The notes: generated by a model not told the origin, from the letters alone. Counted from the first letter of the stretch, positions 36,098 through 50,714 are shown. The stretch: 64,000 nucleotides of DNA from Actinophytocola sp044466355 (GCF_044466355.1 NZ_JBITMQ010000009.1:310001-374000), one strand, 5' to 3'. Numbers and translations are program-made.

Positions 36098-37771
36098 GTG
36101 TCCGAGCAGCAGATGAACCTGAGTGTGGTGTGGGAGCAGGTCGTGCGGGAGTTGTCCGCAGGCACGCTCTCCCCGCAGCAGCGGGCGTGGATGCGGGTGA
36201 CCCGGCCCATCGGATTGCTGGACGGCACGGCGCTGCTCGCCGCACCGAGCGACTTCGCGAAGGACGCGATCGAACGGGCGCTGCGCGACCCGATCACCGA
36301 TGCGCTGTCACGCAGGCTCGGCCGAGTCGTCTCACTGGCCGTGAAGGTCGACCCCATGGGCACCCAGTCCGCACCGCCGCCTCCGGTCGTCGTGCCGCCG
36401 GTGCCCCAGCCGCCACAGCAGCAGCCGCGTCCCGCCGCGCCACCGCCGCCCATGCCGATGCCGCCCCAGCCGCGGCCGGGCACCCCGCGCCCGGGGGTGG
36501 GCTCACTCGTCGAGCAGACGCTCGTGATGGCGCCCATCAAGGCAGTGGACCCTAGTAATACTGACAAGCCGCCGAACGGCACCGACACCACGGACAGGAC
36601 CGACTCGGACAACGACGAGGTGGACGAGGTCGGCGACGCGCTCGCCACGGTCCACGAGATCTGGCCGCCGTTCAACGGGCAGCAGCCGCCGCAGAGCGGG
36701 CAGCCGTTCACCGCGCCCGCCCAGCCGCAGACCGCGAAGACCCGGTTGAACGAGAAGTACACGTTCGACACGTTCGTCATCGGCGCGTCGAACCGGTTCG
36801 CGCACGCGGCCGCGGTCGCCGTCGCGGAGGCACCGGCCCGGGCGTACAACCCGTTGTTCATCTGGGGCGAGTCCGGTCTCGGCAAGACGCACCTGCTCCA
36901 CGCGGTCGGCCACTACGCACAACGGCTGTTCCCCGGCATGCGCGTGCGGTACGTGTCGACCGAGGAGTTCACGAACGACTTCATCAACTCGCTGCGCGAC
37001 GACCGCAAGGTGGCGTTCCAGCGCCGCTACCGCGACATCGACATCCTGCTGGTGGACGACATCCAGTTCCTGGAGGGCAAGGAAGGCACCCAGGAGGAGT
37101 TCTTCCACACCTTCAACACGCTCCACAACGCGAACAAGCAGATCGTCGTGTCGTCCGACCGGCCGCCGAAGCGCCTGGAGACCCTGGAGGACCGGCTGCG
37201 CACGCGGTTCGAGTGGGGTCTGATCACCGACATCCAGCCGCCGGAACTGGAGACGCGCATCGCGATCCTCCGGAAGAAGGCGGCTCAGGACCGGCTGCCC
37301 GCGCCCGCCGAGGTGCTCGAGTTCATCGCGGCACGCATCGAGCACAACATCCGTGAGCTGGAGGGCGCGCTCATCCGCGTCACCGCGTTCGCGTCGCTGA
37401 ACCAGCAGCCGGTCGACGTCGGGCTCGCGGAGATCGTGCTGCGCGACCTGATCCCCGACTCGCAGGTGCCGGAGATCAGCGTCTCGACGATCATGGCCGT
37501 GACGGCCGAGTACTTCAGCGTCTCGATCGACGACCTGTGCGGCCCCGGCAAGACGAAGGCGCTCGCGCAGGCCCGGCAGATCTCCATGTACCTGTGCCGG
37601 GAGCTGACCGACATGTCACTGCCGAGGATCGGCCAGACCTTCGGCGGCCGCGACCACACCACCGTCATGCACGCGGAGAAGAAGATCCGCAAGGAGATGG
37701 CGGAGCGGCGTCGTGTCTACGACCAGGTCCAGGAACTGACCTCCCGCATCAAGCAACGCGCTCGCGGCTGA
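36098..37771 (+). CDS. dnaA: Chromosomal replication initiator DnaA
   Basis: A 557-residue initiator. Domain I is residues 1-90. Domain II is a long proline- and acid-rich linker (about 95-215), as in other Actinobacteria. The AAA+ domain has Walker A GESGLGKT (residues 257-264) and Walker B ILLVDDIQFLEGKE. The C-terminal DNA-binding domain carries the signature GGRDHTTVMHAEKKI. GTG 36098 has GGGGAGGGGAG upstream. It opens oriC by binding the DnaA boxes that flank the gene. Confidence 0.98.
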   Translation: MSEQQMNLSVVWEQVVRELSAGTLSPQQRAWMRVTRPIGLLDGTALLAAPSDFAKDAIERALRDPITDALSRRLGRVVSLAVKVDPMGTQSAPPPPVVVPPVPQPPQQQPRPAAPPPPMPMPPQPRPGTPRPGVGSLVEQTLVMAPIKAVDPSNTDKPPNGTDTTDRTDSDNDEVDEVGDALATVHEIWPPFNGQQPPQSGQPFTAPAQPQTAKTRLNEKYTFDTFVIGASNRFAHAAAVAVAEAPARAYNPLFIWGESGLGKTHLLHAVGHYAQRLFPGMRVRYVSTEEFTNDFINSLRDDRKVAFQRRYRDIDILLVDDIQFLEGKEGTQEEFFHTFNTLHNANKQIVVSSDRPPKRLETLEDRLRTRFEWGLITDIQPPELETRIAILRKKAAQDRLPAPAEVLEFIAARIEHNIRELEGALIRVTAFASLNQQPVDVGLAEIVLRDLIPDSQVPEISVSTIMAVTAEYFSVSIDDLCGPGKTKALAQARQISMYLCRELTDMSLPRIGQTFGGRDHTTVMHAEKKIRKEMAERRRVYDQVQELTSRIKQRARG

Positions 37772-38303
37772 CACCGAACCTTCTTATGAGGGCACGACTA
37801 CCCATGCCTGTCGTGTCCTCCGTTGTGGTCTCCGTCGCACTCCCGGCCCCTCGTCACCCGGAAAGGGGATTCATGGCCATCCCCAACCCTGTGCATCGCC
37901 TGGGGGCAGACCGGGTCGCCGCTGGGGAGCAGCCTGTGGACAACTGTGGAGGAGCTGTGGAAGAACCTTGCACAGGTTCGAGTTGTCCACGTGGCCCCCG
38001 AGTTGTCCACGAGTTGACCCCAGGCTCTGCCCACAGCCGTCGATACGTCGCGACGTGGGCGTATGAGGGTTATCCACACCATCCACAGGGCTTACTACTA
38101 CGACTGAATTTCTCTCTAAGAAGTATCAACAGAAGAAAAACAGGGGCTGTGTGTGCGCGAGCGCGCGTCGCGTCGCGGAGGCACCGGGACCGCAGGGCCG
38201 AGATGCAGCGGGGGATCCGCACGCTCTACGGTTGCGAGCAACGTCTGGTGCTTTCTCGAGGCGGCCCGGTCTTGTGTGCCCCTCGTGTCTGGAAAGGACT
38301 CTC
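37772..38303. other. oriC: Chromosomal replication origin oriC
   Basis: A 532-base non-coding region between dnaA and dnaN. DnaA boxes include TGTGGACAA (37935-37943, perfect complement), TTGTCCACG (37983-37991 and 38003-38011, 8/9), TTATCCACA (38070-38078, perfect) and CCATCCACA (38080-38088, 7/9). Further weaker copies lie at 37945-37965. They alternate in orientation. An AT-rich segment, 38093-38142, follows the last boxes and is the likely unwinding element, by far the most AT-rich stretch locally. Location and content are those of actinobacterial oriC. Confidence 0.9.
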
Positions 38304-39437
38304 ATGAAGATCCGCGTCGAGCGCGACGGTCTCGCCGACGCCGTCGCCTGGGTCGCGCGCTCGCTGCCGTCCCGGCCGCCGGTTCCCGTTCTCGGCGGGA
38401 TCCTCCTGGACGCCAGCGGCTCCGACGGGCTGACGATCTCCGGCTTCGACTACGAGGTCTCGGCGACGGTGGGGGTCGCGGCGACGATCGCGGACGGCGG
38501 TCGCACCCTCGTGTCCGGCCGGCTGCTCGCGGACATCACGAAGTCCCTTCCCGCACAACCGGTCGAGATCCTCGTCGACGGCGCCCGCGTGTCGATCACG
38601 TGCGGCAGCGCGAAGTTCTCGCTGCCGACCATGCCGGTCGAGGACTACCCACAGCTCCCGGCCATGCCGCCGCACGCGGGGCAGCTCGCCGGTGAGGTGT
38701 TCGGGCTCGCCGTCAGCCAGGTCGCCGTCGCGGCGGGCAAGGACGACACGCTCCCGATGCTGACCGGTGTCCGCGTGGAGATCGCGGGCGACAAGCTGAC
38801 CCTCGTCGCGACCGACCGCTTCCGGCTCGCGATGCGCGAGTTCGCGTGGCAGCCGGACGAGAGCCTCGCTTCCGCGGGCGAGATCGCGGTGCTCGTCCCG
38901 GCACGCACCCTCGCCGACGCGGCCAAGTCGCTCGGCACCGCGGGCAACACCGTCGAGATCGCGCTGTCCCCGAGCGACGGGCTGATCGGTCTGTCCGGCG
39001 CGGGGCGCCGCACCACGAGCAGGCTCCTCGACACCGAGTTCCCCCGCTACCGCCAGCTGCTGCCGTCCGAGCAGACCGCGGCCGCGATCATCGACGTGGC
39101 TCCGCTCGTCGAGGCGATCAAGCGCGTGTCGCTCGTCGCCGAGCGCGGCACCCAGGTCCGGCTCGAGTTCGGTGACGGTGGTCTGCGCCTGTCCGCCGGC
39201 GGCGACGACGAGGGGTCGGCGGAGGAGGAGCTGTCGGTCGAGTACTCCGGCGAGCCGGTGACGATCGCGTTCAACCCCGGCTTCCTCCAGGAGGGGCTCG
39301 GCGCGCTGCACGCCGACCGCGCGGAGTTGTCCTTCACCACACCCAGCCGACCGGCGTTGATCAAGCCGGTCGGGGACGATGGAAACGTCGTCCCGGGTTA
39401 CCTGCACCTGCTGATGCCGGTGCGGCTGCCCGGCTGA
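38304..39437 (+). CDS. dnaN: DNA polymerase III sliding clamp (beta subunit)
   Basis: A 377-residue clamp made of three repeated folds, starting MKIRVERDGLADAVAWVARSL and ending PGYLHLLMPVRLPG, the conserved C-terminus that forms the binding pocket edge. ATG 38304 has GGAAAGGA upstream; the long in-frame extension covers oriC sequence and is rejected. It confers processivity on the replicative polymerase. Confidence 0.97.
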   Translation: MKIRVERDGLADAVAWVARSLPSRPPVPVLGGILLDASGSDGLTISGFDYEVSATVGVAATIADGGRTLVSGRLLADITKSLPAQPVEILVDGARVSITCGSAKFSLPTMPVEDYPQLPAMPPHAGQLAGEVFGLAVSQVAVAAGKDDTLPMLTGVRVEIAGDKLTLVATDRFRLAMREFAWQPDESLASAGEIAVLVPARTLADAAKSLGTAGNTVEIALSPSDGLIGLSGAGRRTTSRLLDTEFPRYRQLLPSEQTAAAIIDVAPLVEAIKRVSLVAERGTQVRLEFGDGGLRLSAGGDDEGSAEEELSVEYSGEPVTIAFNPGFLQEGLGALHADRAELSFTTPSRPALIKPVGDDGNVVPGYLHLLMPVRLPG

Positions 39438-39467
39438 CCGGTTTCCATTCCAGGGAGGGACAAGCCA

Positions 39468-40382
39468 ATGCAGCTCGGTCTCGTCGGTCTCGGCCGGATG
39501 GGCTTCAACATGCGCGAGCGGTTGCGCGCCGCGGGCCACGAGGTCGTCGGGTACGACCGCAACCCGGACGTGAGCGACAGCGAGTCGCTGGCCGACATGG
39601 TGTCGAAGCTGTCCGCGCCGCGCGCGGTGTGGGTGATGGTCCCGGCGGGTGACCCGACCCGGCAGACGATCGCGGAGCTGTCGGAGCTGTTGTCCGACGG
39701 CGACATCGTGATCGACGGCGGCAACTCCCGCTTCTCCGACGACCAGGCGAACTCAGGCCTGCTCGCGGAGAAGGGGATCGCCTACCTCGACTGCGGGGTG
39801 TCCGGTGGCGTGTGGGGCAAGGACAACGGCTACGGCCTGATGGTCGGCGGTGCCGCCGCCGACGTCGAGCGCGTGATGCCGATCTTCGACGCGCTGCGCC
39901 CGGAGGGGCCGCGCGAGGAGGGCTTCGCGCACGCGGGCGCCGTCGGGGCCGGCCATTACGCGAAGATGATTCACAACGGCATCGAGTACGGCCTGATGCA
40001 GGCGTACGCCGAGGGCTTCGAACTGCTCGAGGCCGCCGAGGTGATCGAGGACGTGCCCGCGACGATCAAGGCGTGGCAGCGCGGCACGGTCGTCCGGTCC
40101 TGGCTGCTCGACCTGCTCGTGCGCGCGCTCGACTCCGACCCGGAGCTCGACGACCTGCGTGGCTACGTCGAGGACTCGGGCGAGGGCCGGTGGACCGTCG
40201 AGGAGGCGATCAACCTCGCCGTCCCCGCGCCGGTCATCTCCGCCGCGCTGTTCGCCCGGTTCCGCTCGCGGCAGGAGGACTCGCCCGCGATGCGTGCCGT
40301 CGCCTCGCTGCGCAACCAGTTCGGCGGGCACGCGGTGCAGGCGGCGGGACCGACGTCCGGTTCGGGCAGCACACAAGGCTGA
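39468..40382 (+). CDS. gnd: 6-phosphogluconate dehydrogenase, decarboxylating (short GndA type)
   Basis: A 304-residue enzyme oxidising 6-phosphogluconate to ribulose-5-phosphate and CO2. The dinucleotide motif is GLVGLGRMGFNM. The signature DGGNSRFSDD and catalytic region GAGHYAKMIHNGIEYGLMQ are clear. This short form is the one typically found between dnaN and recF in Actinobacteria and is often NAD-linked. GGGAGGGAC precedes the ATG. Confidence 0.94.
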   Translation: MQLGLVGLGRMGFNMRERLRAAGHEVVGYDRNPDVSDSESLADMVSKLSAPRAVWVMVPAGDPTRQTIAELSELLSDGDIVIDGGNSRFSDDQANSGLLAEKGIAYLDCGVSGGVWGKDNGYGLMVGGAAADVERVMPIFDALRPEGPREEGFAHAGAVGAGHYAKMIHNGIEYGLMQAYAEGFELLEAAEVIEDVPATIKAWQRGTVVRSWLLDLLVRALDSDPELDDLRGYVEDSGEGRWTVEEAINLAVPAPVISAALFARFRSRQEDSPAMRAVASLRNQFGGHAVQAAGPTSGSGSTQG

Positions 40383-40386
40383 GAGT

Positions 40387-41532
40387 GTGTACGTCCGGCA
40401 CTTACAGGTCACGGACTTCCGGTCCTGGGAGCACGCCGACCTGGAACTCGAACCGGGACCGGCCGTGCTGGTCGGGCAGAACGGGCAGGGCAAGACCAAC
40501 CTTGTCGAGGCCCTCGGCTACGCGGCGACGCTCGGCTCGCACCGCGTCGCGACCGACGCGCCGCTGATCCGGCACGGCGCCGCCCGCGCGATCGTGCGGA
40601 CCGCCGTGGTCAACGAGGGCCGCGAGCTGACGATCGAGCTGGAGATCACCGCGGGCAAGGCCAACCGCGCGCGCGTGAACCGGGGGCCGGTGCCCAGGAC
40701 CAGGGACGTGCTCGGGATTCTGCGGACGGTCCTGTTCGCGCCGGAGGACCTGGCGCTCGTCCGGGGCGACCCCGGCGAACGCAGGCGGTTCCTCGACGAC
40801 CTGCTGGTGCTGCGCGCACCGAGGTACGCCGGGGTCCGGTCGGACTACGACCGGGTGCTGCGGCAGCGGAACGCGTTGCTGAAGTCGTCGGGCCACGCCC
40901 GGCGCGCCGGTTCGAAGGGGGACATCGGAACGCTGGACGTCTGGGACGGGCACCTCGCCCGGCACGGCGCCGAGCTGCTCGCGGCCAGGCTGGACCTGGT
41001 CGCGGACCTCGCGCCACACGTCACCGCGGCGTACGCGGGGGTCGCGCCGGAGTCGCGGCCCGCGACCATCCGGTACCGCTCGGGGATCGCGGACTCCTTC
41101 CCGGAGGAGTACGGGACGACCGGGCGCGCGGACATCGAGGTGCTGACCGACGCGCTGCTCGCGGCGATGGCCGCGAACCGCGACCAGGAGCTGGAGCGGG
41201 GTGTGAGCCTCGTCGGCCCGCACCGCGACGAGCTGGAGCTGACGATCGACGTGTTCCCCGCGAAGGGCTACGCGTCGCACGGCGAGTCGTGGTCGTTCGC
41301 GCTCGCGCTGCGGCTCGGGTCCTACGAGCTGCTGCGTGCCGACGGCAACGAGCCGGTCCTCGTGCTCGACGACGTGTTCGCGGAGCTGGACCGCCGAAGA
41401 CGGGAACGCCTCGCCGAGGTGTCGGTCGCCGCGGAACAGGTGCTCGTGACCGCCGCCGTGCCGGAGGACGTCCCAGGAGAACTCGCGGGTGCCCGCTACC
41501 TTGTCTCCGACGGGGAGGTCCGCCGTGAATGA
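40387..41532 (+). CDS. recF: DNA replication and repair protein RecF
   Basis: A 381-residue SMC-like ATPase that loads RecA at gaps. Walker A is GQNGQGKTNLVEAL. The ABC signature lies around the segment beginning SHGESWSFALALR, and Walker B is VLVLDDVFAELD. GTG 40387 follows the gnd stop by four bases, giving MYVRHLQVTDFRSWE. The DUF721 gene begins inside its last codons. Confidence 0.95.
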   Translation: MYVRHLQVTDFRSWEHADLELEPGPAVLVGQNGQGKTNLVEALGYAATLGSHRVATDAPLIRHGAARAIVRTAVVNEGRELTIELEITAGKANRARVNRGPVPRTRDVLGILRTVLFAPEDLALVRGDPGERRRFLDDLLVLRAPRYAGVRSDYDRVLRQRNALLKSSGHARRAGSKGDIGTLDVWDGHLARHGAELLAARLDLVADLAPHVTAAYAGVAPESRPATIRYRSGIADSFPEEYGTTGRADIEVLTDALLAAMAANRDQELERGVSLVGPHRDELELTIDVFPAKGYASHGESWSFALALRLGSYELLRADGNEPVLVLDDVFAELDRRRRERLAEVSVAAEQVLVTAAVPEDVPGELAGARYLVSDGEVRRE

Positions 41533-42229
41533 TCACCGGAACGTGACTGCGCGTGGTGTGACGCGTCGCACATCTGGGGACAAACCTGTGGATAGTGTGG
41601 ATAACGCTGTCACTCGGCGTCCTTCCGCGCCCCCCGAGCGGGGGAAATCCGGCGATCTGACCTCCCCGAACGAGGTCGCCACCGACGGCGCCGCACGACC
41701 TGCCACGGAGAGTGACTATCCACAGCTCCGCGGTTCGGACCTCGCGCGTGCCGCTCTGGCCGCCGCGCGGGCCGCGTCCGGCGGTCCGGAGGCCAAGAAA
41801 AAGAAGTACGTCGCCCGCGGCGCGGGCGCGGTCAACCGCCGCCGCCGCCGGTGGTCCGGCCCCGGCGCCGACGAACGCGACCCGCAACCGCTCGGTCGCA
41901 TCGCCTCTCGTATCGCGCTCGAGCGCGGGTGGGCGCCCCGCCTCACCACTGGCAGGCTGTTCGACCGGTGGGCGCAGATCGTCGGCGCCGACGTCGCCGA
42001 GCACGCGCAGCCGGTCGAGCTCAAGGACGCCGAGCTGACCGTGCAGGCCGACTCGACCGCATGGGCCACCCAGCTGCGGCTGCTGCAGAAGCAGCTGCTG
42101 GCCAAGATCGGCGCGGGCGTCGGCCACGACGTGGTCAAACGGCTGAAAGTCCTCGGTCCGACCGCCCCGAGCTGGCGGTTCGGCACACGCCACGTGCGCG
42201 GCCGGGGCCCCCGGGACACCTACGGGTGA
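41525..42229 (+). CDS. DUF721 (DciA-like) domain protein
   Basis: A 234-residue protein. The C-terminal about 100 residues (GRIASRIALERGWAPRL onward) form the DUF721/DciA fold, ending near KVLGPTAPSWRFGTRHV. In other bacteria DciA loads the replicative helicase, a role that may hold here because Actinobacteria lack DnaC. The N-terminal half is low-complexity and basic, and its DNA carries three DnaA-box sequences. GTG 41525 overlaps the recF stop. Confidence 0.88.
   Translation: MNDHRNVTARGVTRRTSGDKPVDSVDNAVTRRPSAPPERGKSGDLTSPNEVATDGAARPATESDYPQLRGSDLARAALAAARAASGGPEAKKKKYVARGAGAVNRRRRRWSGPGADERDPQPLGRIASRIALERGWAPRLTTGRLFDRWAQIVGADVAEHAQPVELKDAELTVQADSTAWATQLRLLQKQLLAKIGAGVGHDVVKRLKVLGPTAPSWRFGTRHVRGRGPRDTYG
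41587..41724. other. DnaA-box cluster inside the DUF721 gene
   Basis: TGTGGATAG (41587-41595) and TGTGGATAA (41596-41604, exact complement of TTATCCACA) are directly adjacent, and CTATCCACA (41716-41724) faces them. These lie about 3.5 kb from oriC within coding DNA. Confidence 0.6.
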
Positions 42230-42371
42230 CCTCGGGTGGCGCTATCGGGCCGGAAGGTGTGAAATCCGCGAAGTAGGGCCCACGCAGGCGTACGGGGTCG
42301 GCCGAGAGCCCCTTCGGGCGTCTGTGACGGAGCTAGGGGTGTGTTCGCGCCATTCTGCGCGCCCGCACCAG

Positions 42372-42377
42372 TATGAT
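42372..42377 (+). promoter_or_regulatory. -10 element upstream of gyrB
   Basis: TATGAT, about 50 bases before the gyrB GTG. No good -35 is seen. It overlaps an in-frame ATG at 42373, arguing against that ATG as the start. Confidence 0.5.
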
Positions 42378-42426
42378 TGATACAGGCGATCGGCTTGGCC
42401 CTTTCCCGACAGGAGACACCCCGCCC

Positions 42427-44394
<1,968 letters not shown>

Positions 44395-44429
44395 GTCGAG
44401 GGACGCGCGCCTGAAAGGAACCCCCGTTC

Positions 44430-48278
<3,849 letters not shown>

Positions 48279-48303
48279 GCCGCGAGACACGTAGGGGACC
48301 CGC

Positions 48304-49182
48304 GTGACACCACCCGACAAGCCCGGACGCACCGGCCAGGAAGCGGAGACGGACCACACGTCCGCCGTCGCCATCAGCGGCCAGGCCAACAAGGTCGACC
48401 AGGCCGGTGGGAACCACGACGGAAACGGCAGTGCGCCGGCCACGACACACGTGGCCGGCGCGGAGGACCTCGAACTCAGCCACGGCACCCCACCACCGTG
48501 GCAGCGCGTCACCGCCGACAGCCAGGCCACGACGCAGCAGACCCGCCGCCCCGAACCACCGGGGGAGAAGACGGTGCAGGTCGAACGCCCGGTCGTCACC
48601 GGGTCGGCCGCCAACCGCCTGTTCGGCGGCAGCACCGACGCACCGACCGTCAACGTGCCGCAGACACTGCCGACCACCCCCGGCACCCCGCCGGGCGGCG
48701 TCCCGTCCGCGGCCCGCACGACGGTCCACCTCGACGGCGGCGGCAACCCGGGCACCGGCCCACTCCGATCCGTGGGCACCAGCGCCGCGGCGCCCAGCGC
48801 ACTGCGCAGGCCCGGCCGCGGCCCCCGCCGGGCCAACCTGCAGATCAAGCGCTTCGACCCGTGGTCGGTGCTGAAGCTGTCGCTCGTACTCGGCGTCGCG
48901 CTGTTCTTCGTGTGGCTCGTCGCCGTGGGCATCCTGTACGCCGTCCTCGACGGGATGGGCGTCTGGGACAACCTGAACGGCATCTCCGACGAACTGCTCC
49001 AGGGCGCCAACGAAAGCGGCACCCCACTCATCAGCGCGGGCCGGGTCTTCGGCGTCGCCGCGATCATCGGCGCCGTCAACATCGTGCTGTTCAGCGCCCT
49101 GTCCACGGTCGGCGCCTTCATCTACAACGTGTCCGCCGACCTGGCCGGCGGACTGGAGGTAACCCTCGCCGAACGCGAGTGA
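48304..49182 (+). CDS. DUF3566 transmembrane protein
   Basis: A 292-residue protein. The N-terminal about 180 residues are hydrophilic, Pro/Thr/Gly rich and probably disordered. The C-terminal DUF3566 domain has RRANLQIKRFDPWSVLKLSL, a first helix (VLGVALFFVWLVAVGILYAV) and a second helix (AAIIGAVNIVLFSALSTVGA). It is conserved directly after gyrA in Actinobacteria (Rv0007 position). Its role is unknown, possibly envelope or division. GTG 48304 follows TAGGGGA. Confidence 0.87.
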   Translation: MTPPDKPGRTGQEAETDHTSAVAISGQANKVDQAGGNHDGNGSAPATTHVAGAEDLELSHGTPPPWQRVTADSQATTQQTRRPEPPGEKTVQVERPVVTGSAANRLFGGSTDAPTVNVPQTLPTTPGTPPGGVPSAARTTVHLDGGGNPGTGPLRSVGTSAAAPSALRRPGRGPRRANLQIKRFDPWSVLKLSLVLGVALFFVWLVAVGILYAVLDGMGVWDNLNGISDELLQGANESGTPLISAGRVFGVAAIIGAVNIVLFSALSTVGAFIYNVSADLAGGLEVTLAERE

Positions 49183-49233
49183 TACCCCGTTGGGGGCCCC
49201 AACCGCCGTGTTGTAGAGTTTCCCTCGCAACAG

Positions 49234-49307
49234 GGGCCTATAGCTCAGGCGGTTAGAGCACTTCGCTGATAACGAAGGGGTCGGAGGTTCAAGTCCTCCT
49301 AGGCCCA
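49234..49307 (+). tRNA. tRNA-Ile (GAT)
   Basis: A 74-base cloverleaf. Acceptor arms GGGCCTA/TAGGCCC pair fully. The D-loop region is TAGCTCAGGCGGTTAGAGCA. The anticodon stem CTTCG/CGAAG has loop TGATAAC around anticodon GAT, and the T-arm is GGAGG-TTCAAGT-CCTCC. The 3-prime CCA is not encoded. This tRNA lies after gyrA in many Actinobacteria and is a common integration target. Confidence 0.96.
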
Positions 49308-49313
49308 CAGCAC

Positions 49314-49353
49314 CTCAGGGCCGGTTTCCCAACCAAGGGAAACCGGCCCTGAG
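49314..49353. terminator. Terminator after tRNA-Ile
   Basis: A perfect 17-bp stem, CTCAGGGCCGGTTTCCC (49314-49330) with GGGAAACCGGCCCTGAG (49337-49353), 6-base loop. Confidence 0.9.
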
Positions 49354-49376
49354 ACTCTAAGTGGGACTCTAAGAGG
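49353..49376 (+). repeat. Tandem 12-bp repeat beside tRNA-Ile
   Basis: GACTCTAAGTGG (49353-49364) and GACTCTAAGAGG (49365-49376) abut, differing at one base. The position next to a tRNA and an integrase-bearing element suggests a recombinase arm site, but this is unproven. Confidence 0.5.
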
Positions 49377-49438
49377 TCATGGTCGTCTGCTGAGCAGATC
49401 GATCCTCCGCACGCCCGTTCCAAGCAGCGGGATGGCCG

Positions 49439-49867
49439 TTACGAGCCGTGGTCGTACAGGTCGCCATAGCTGGGCTCAAGCCAGACGACATGGAAGGTAT
49501 CGAGGATACGAACGCCTGCCATGGGGAGACGACCGTGGTACCGGAAGACCATGAACCGCTCCTGATCTTGGAACTGCTCAGGGATCGGCGCGCGAAGTTG
49601 TCTCTTGGGCATCAACTCGAAGCCAAGGCCATGTCGACGTTCTGACTTCAGCTCACGCCACTTCTTCGTGCATCTGACCTGCAACGCGGCCGCGAAGGAC
49701 GCGCGAGCACGATCGTCGGGCAGGCTCGGAATATCGAAGCCTCGCTGGATATGGGCTAGGCAGAACTTCGGCGTCATGTCGTCGTAGTCCACCTTTGGCG
49801 GCGCGACCGGGAGAGTCTCAGAACTTCTGTTCGGCCTCTTACCGCGACCCGCGTTACTGCGACCCAT
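49439..49867 (-). CDS. Putative toxin partner of the Panacea-domain protein
   Basis: A 142-residue protein without a family I can name firmly. After a basic N-terminal tail it has PKFCLAHIQRGFDIPSLPDD, a charged middle, RFMVFRYHGRLPMAGVRILD and the C-terminal TFHVVWLEPSYGDLYDHGS. Its ATG is five bases after the Panacea gene stop. Panacea-domain (DUF4065) proteins are known antitoxins encoded next to very diverse toxins, so the pairing suggests a toxin, but no catalytic motif was recognised. Confidence 0.6.
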   Translation of the reverse strand: MGRSNAGRGKRPNRSSETLPVAPPKVDYDDMTPKFCLAHIQRGFDIPSLPDDRARASFAAALQVRCTKKWRELKSERRHGLGFELMPKRQLRAPIPEQFQDQERFMVFRYHGRLPMAGVRILDTFHVVWLEPSYGDLYDHGS

Positions 49868-49872
49868 GGCCG

Positions 49873-50328
49873 CTACCGTCTCACCGACTCGAAGTACTGC
49901 TTCAGCTCGCTCTTCGGAATAACCACCGAACGCTGCCCGCTGAAGTGATCCTTCCAGGGGCGTTCGTCGTGCGTCATGTTCCGAAGCCGCCAGGCCGCGT
50001 AGCCGCCATAGGTGTTCCACACCTTGCTCAGGAACTCTGCGGTGTCCTCGTCGACATCCTCGAAGTCGAACGGATCGTCAGGTTCTAGCGCAACGTCGTG
50101 AGAGCCATAGTGCTTGAACTCGTGGTACACGGTCGGAACCACCGGCCCGTGCGACCACGCTTGGATCTCTTCCCGAAACAGAGGTGACCCGGTAGCCGCC
50201 AGATGGTGACCCTGCGCGTAGTACAGCAGCTTCTGAAGCTTCAAGTTGGAGAGGTCAGCCCCCTCCTCTTCCTCAGCCCATGCAATGAACCACTTTGCGA
50301 TGGTCATCACGCCGTACTGGGTGCTCAC
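49873..50328 (-). CDS. Panacea-domain (DUF4065/SocA-like) protein, putative antitoxin
   Basis: A 151-residue protein with the Panacea/DUF4065 fold: TIAKWFIAWAEEEEGADLSN, LKLQKLLYYAQGHHLAATG, then EIQAWSHGPVVPTVYHEFKHYG. The family includes phage GepA-like and SocA proteins, and many neutralise toxins encoded beside them (PanAT systems). GTG 50328 has GAGGGGG upstream; ATG 50307 is an alternative. It precedes and is co-transcribed with the putative toxin, the usual order for such pairs. Confidence 0.85.
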   Translation of the reverse strand: MSTQYGVMTIAKWFIAWAEEEEGADLSNLKLQKLLYYAQGHHLAATGSPLFREEIQAWSHGPVVPTVYHEFKHYGSHDVALEPDDPFDFEDVDEDTAEFLSKVWNTYGGYAAWRLRNMTHDERPWKDHFSGQRSVVIPKSELKQYFESVRR

Positions 50329-50714
50329 GTTCCCCCTCTCGGACGAGCCACTACTACAACCTGAGTTATCCACAGGTCCACACACAGTTAACAACCACTT
50401 GCCCACAATCTATCCACAGCATCTCACCTCCTATGGTGAGTGTTACCTAACCGGGCCGCATTACTCCAAGTGCTCACTAGATTGCGGATGGACGCACGAC
50501 TAGAGCCCTACTCAGTGTATCGAACATAGATTCGAATTAGAAGTCTCGGCTACGCTCCGTTATCTCGTCTATAACAGGTCGGGGTCGTGTGTGGTTGGGT
50601 GACCAGCACCTCGTCATGGGTCTCGTTGACGTGGTCGGTCCCTGCGGTCGCGCCGGACGGTTTGACAACCGCTGGGGCGGCTTCCCAGATCAGGAAGCCG
50701 CCCTCCGCGCAACG
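50329..50714. promoter_or_regulatory. Low-GC non-coding stretch between the Panacea and integrase genes
   Basis: No credible gene. By direct count the rows 50341-50400 and 50521-50580 have 29/60 and 27/60 G+C, well below the surroundings. It holds a perfect DnaA box TTATCCACA (50366-50374), a near match CTATCCACA (50410-50418) and a CTCACC/GGTGAG inverted repeat (50423-50440). The integrase terminator lies at 50675-50703. The promoter of the toxin-antitoxin pair and possibly the element's att or arm sites should lie here. Confidence 0.5.
50675..50703 (-). terminator. Terminator after the integrase gene
   Basis: A perfect 11-bp stem, GGGCGGCTTCC (50675-50685) with GGAAGCCGCCC (50693-50703), seven-base loop, 12 bases beyond the integrase stop. 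Confidence 0.75.
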
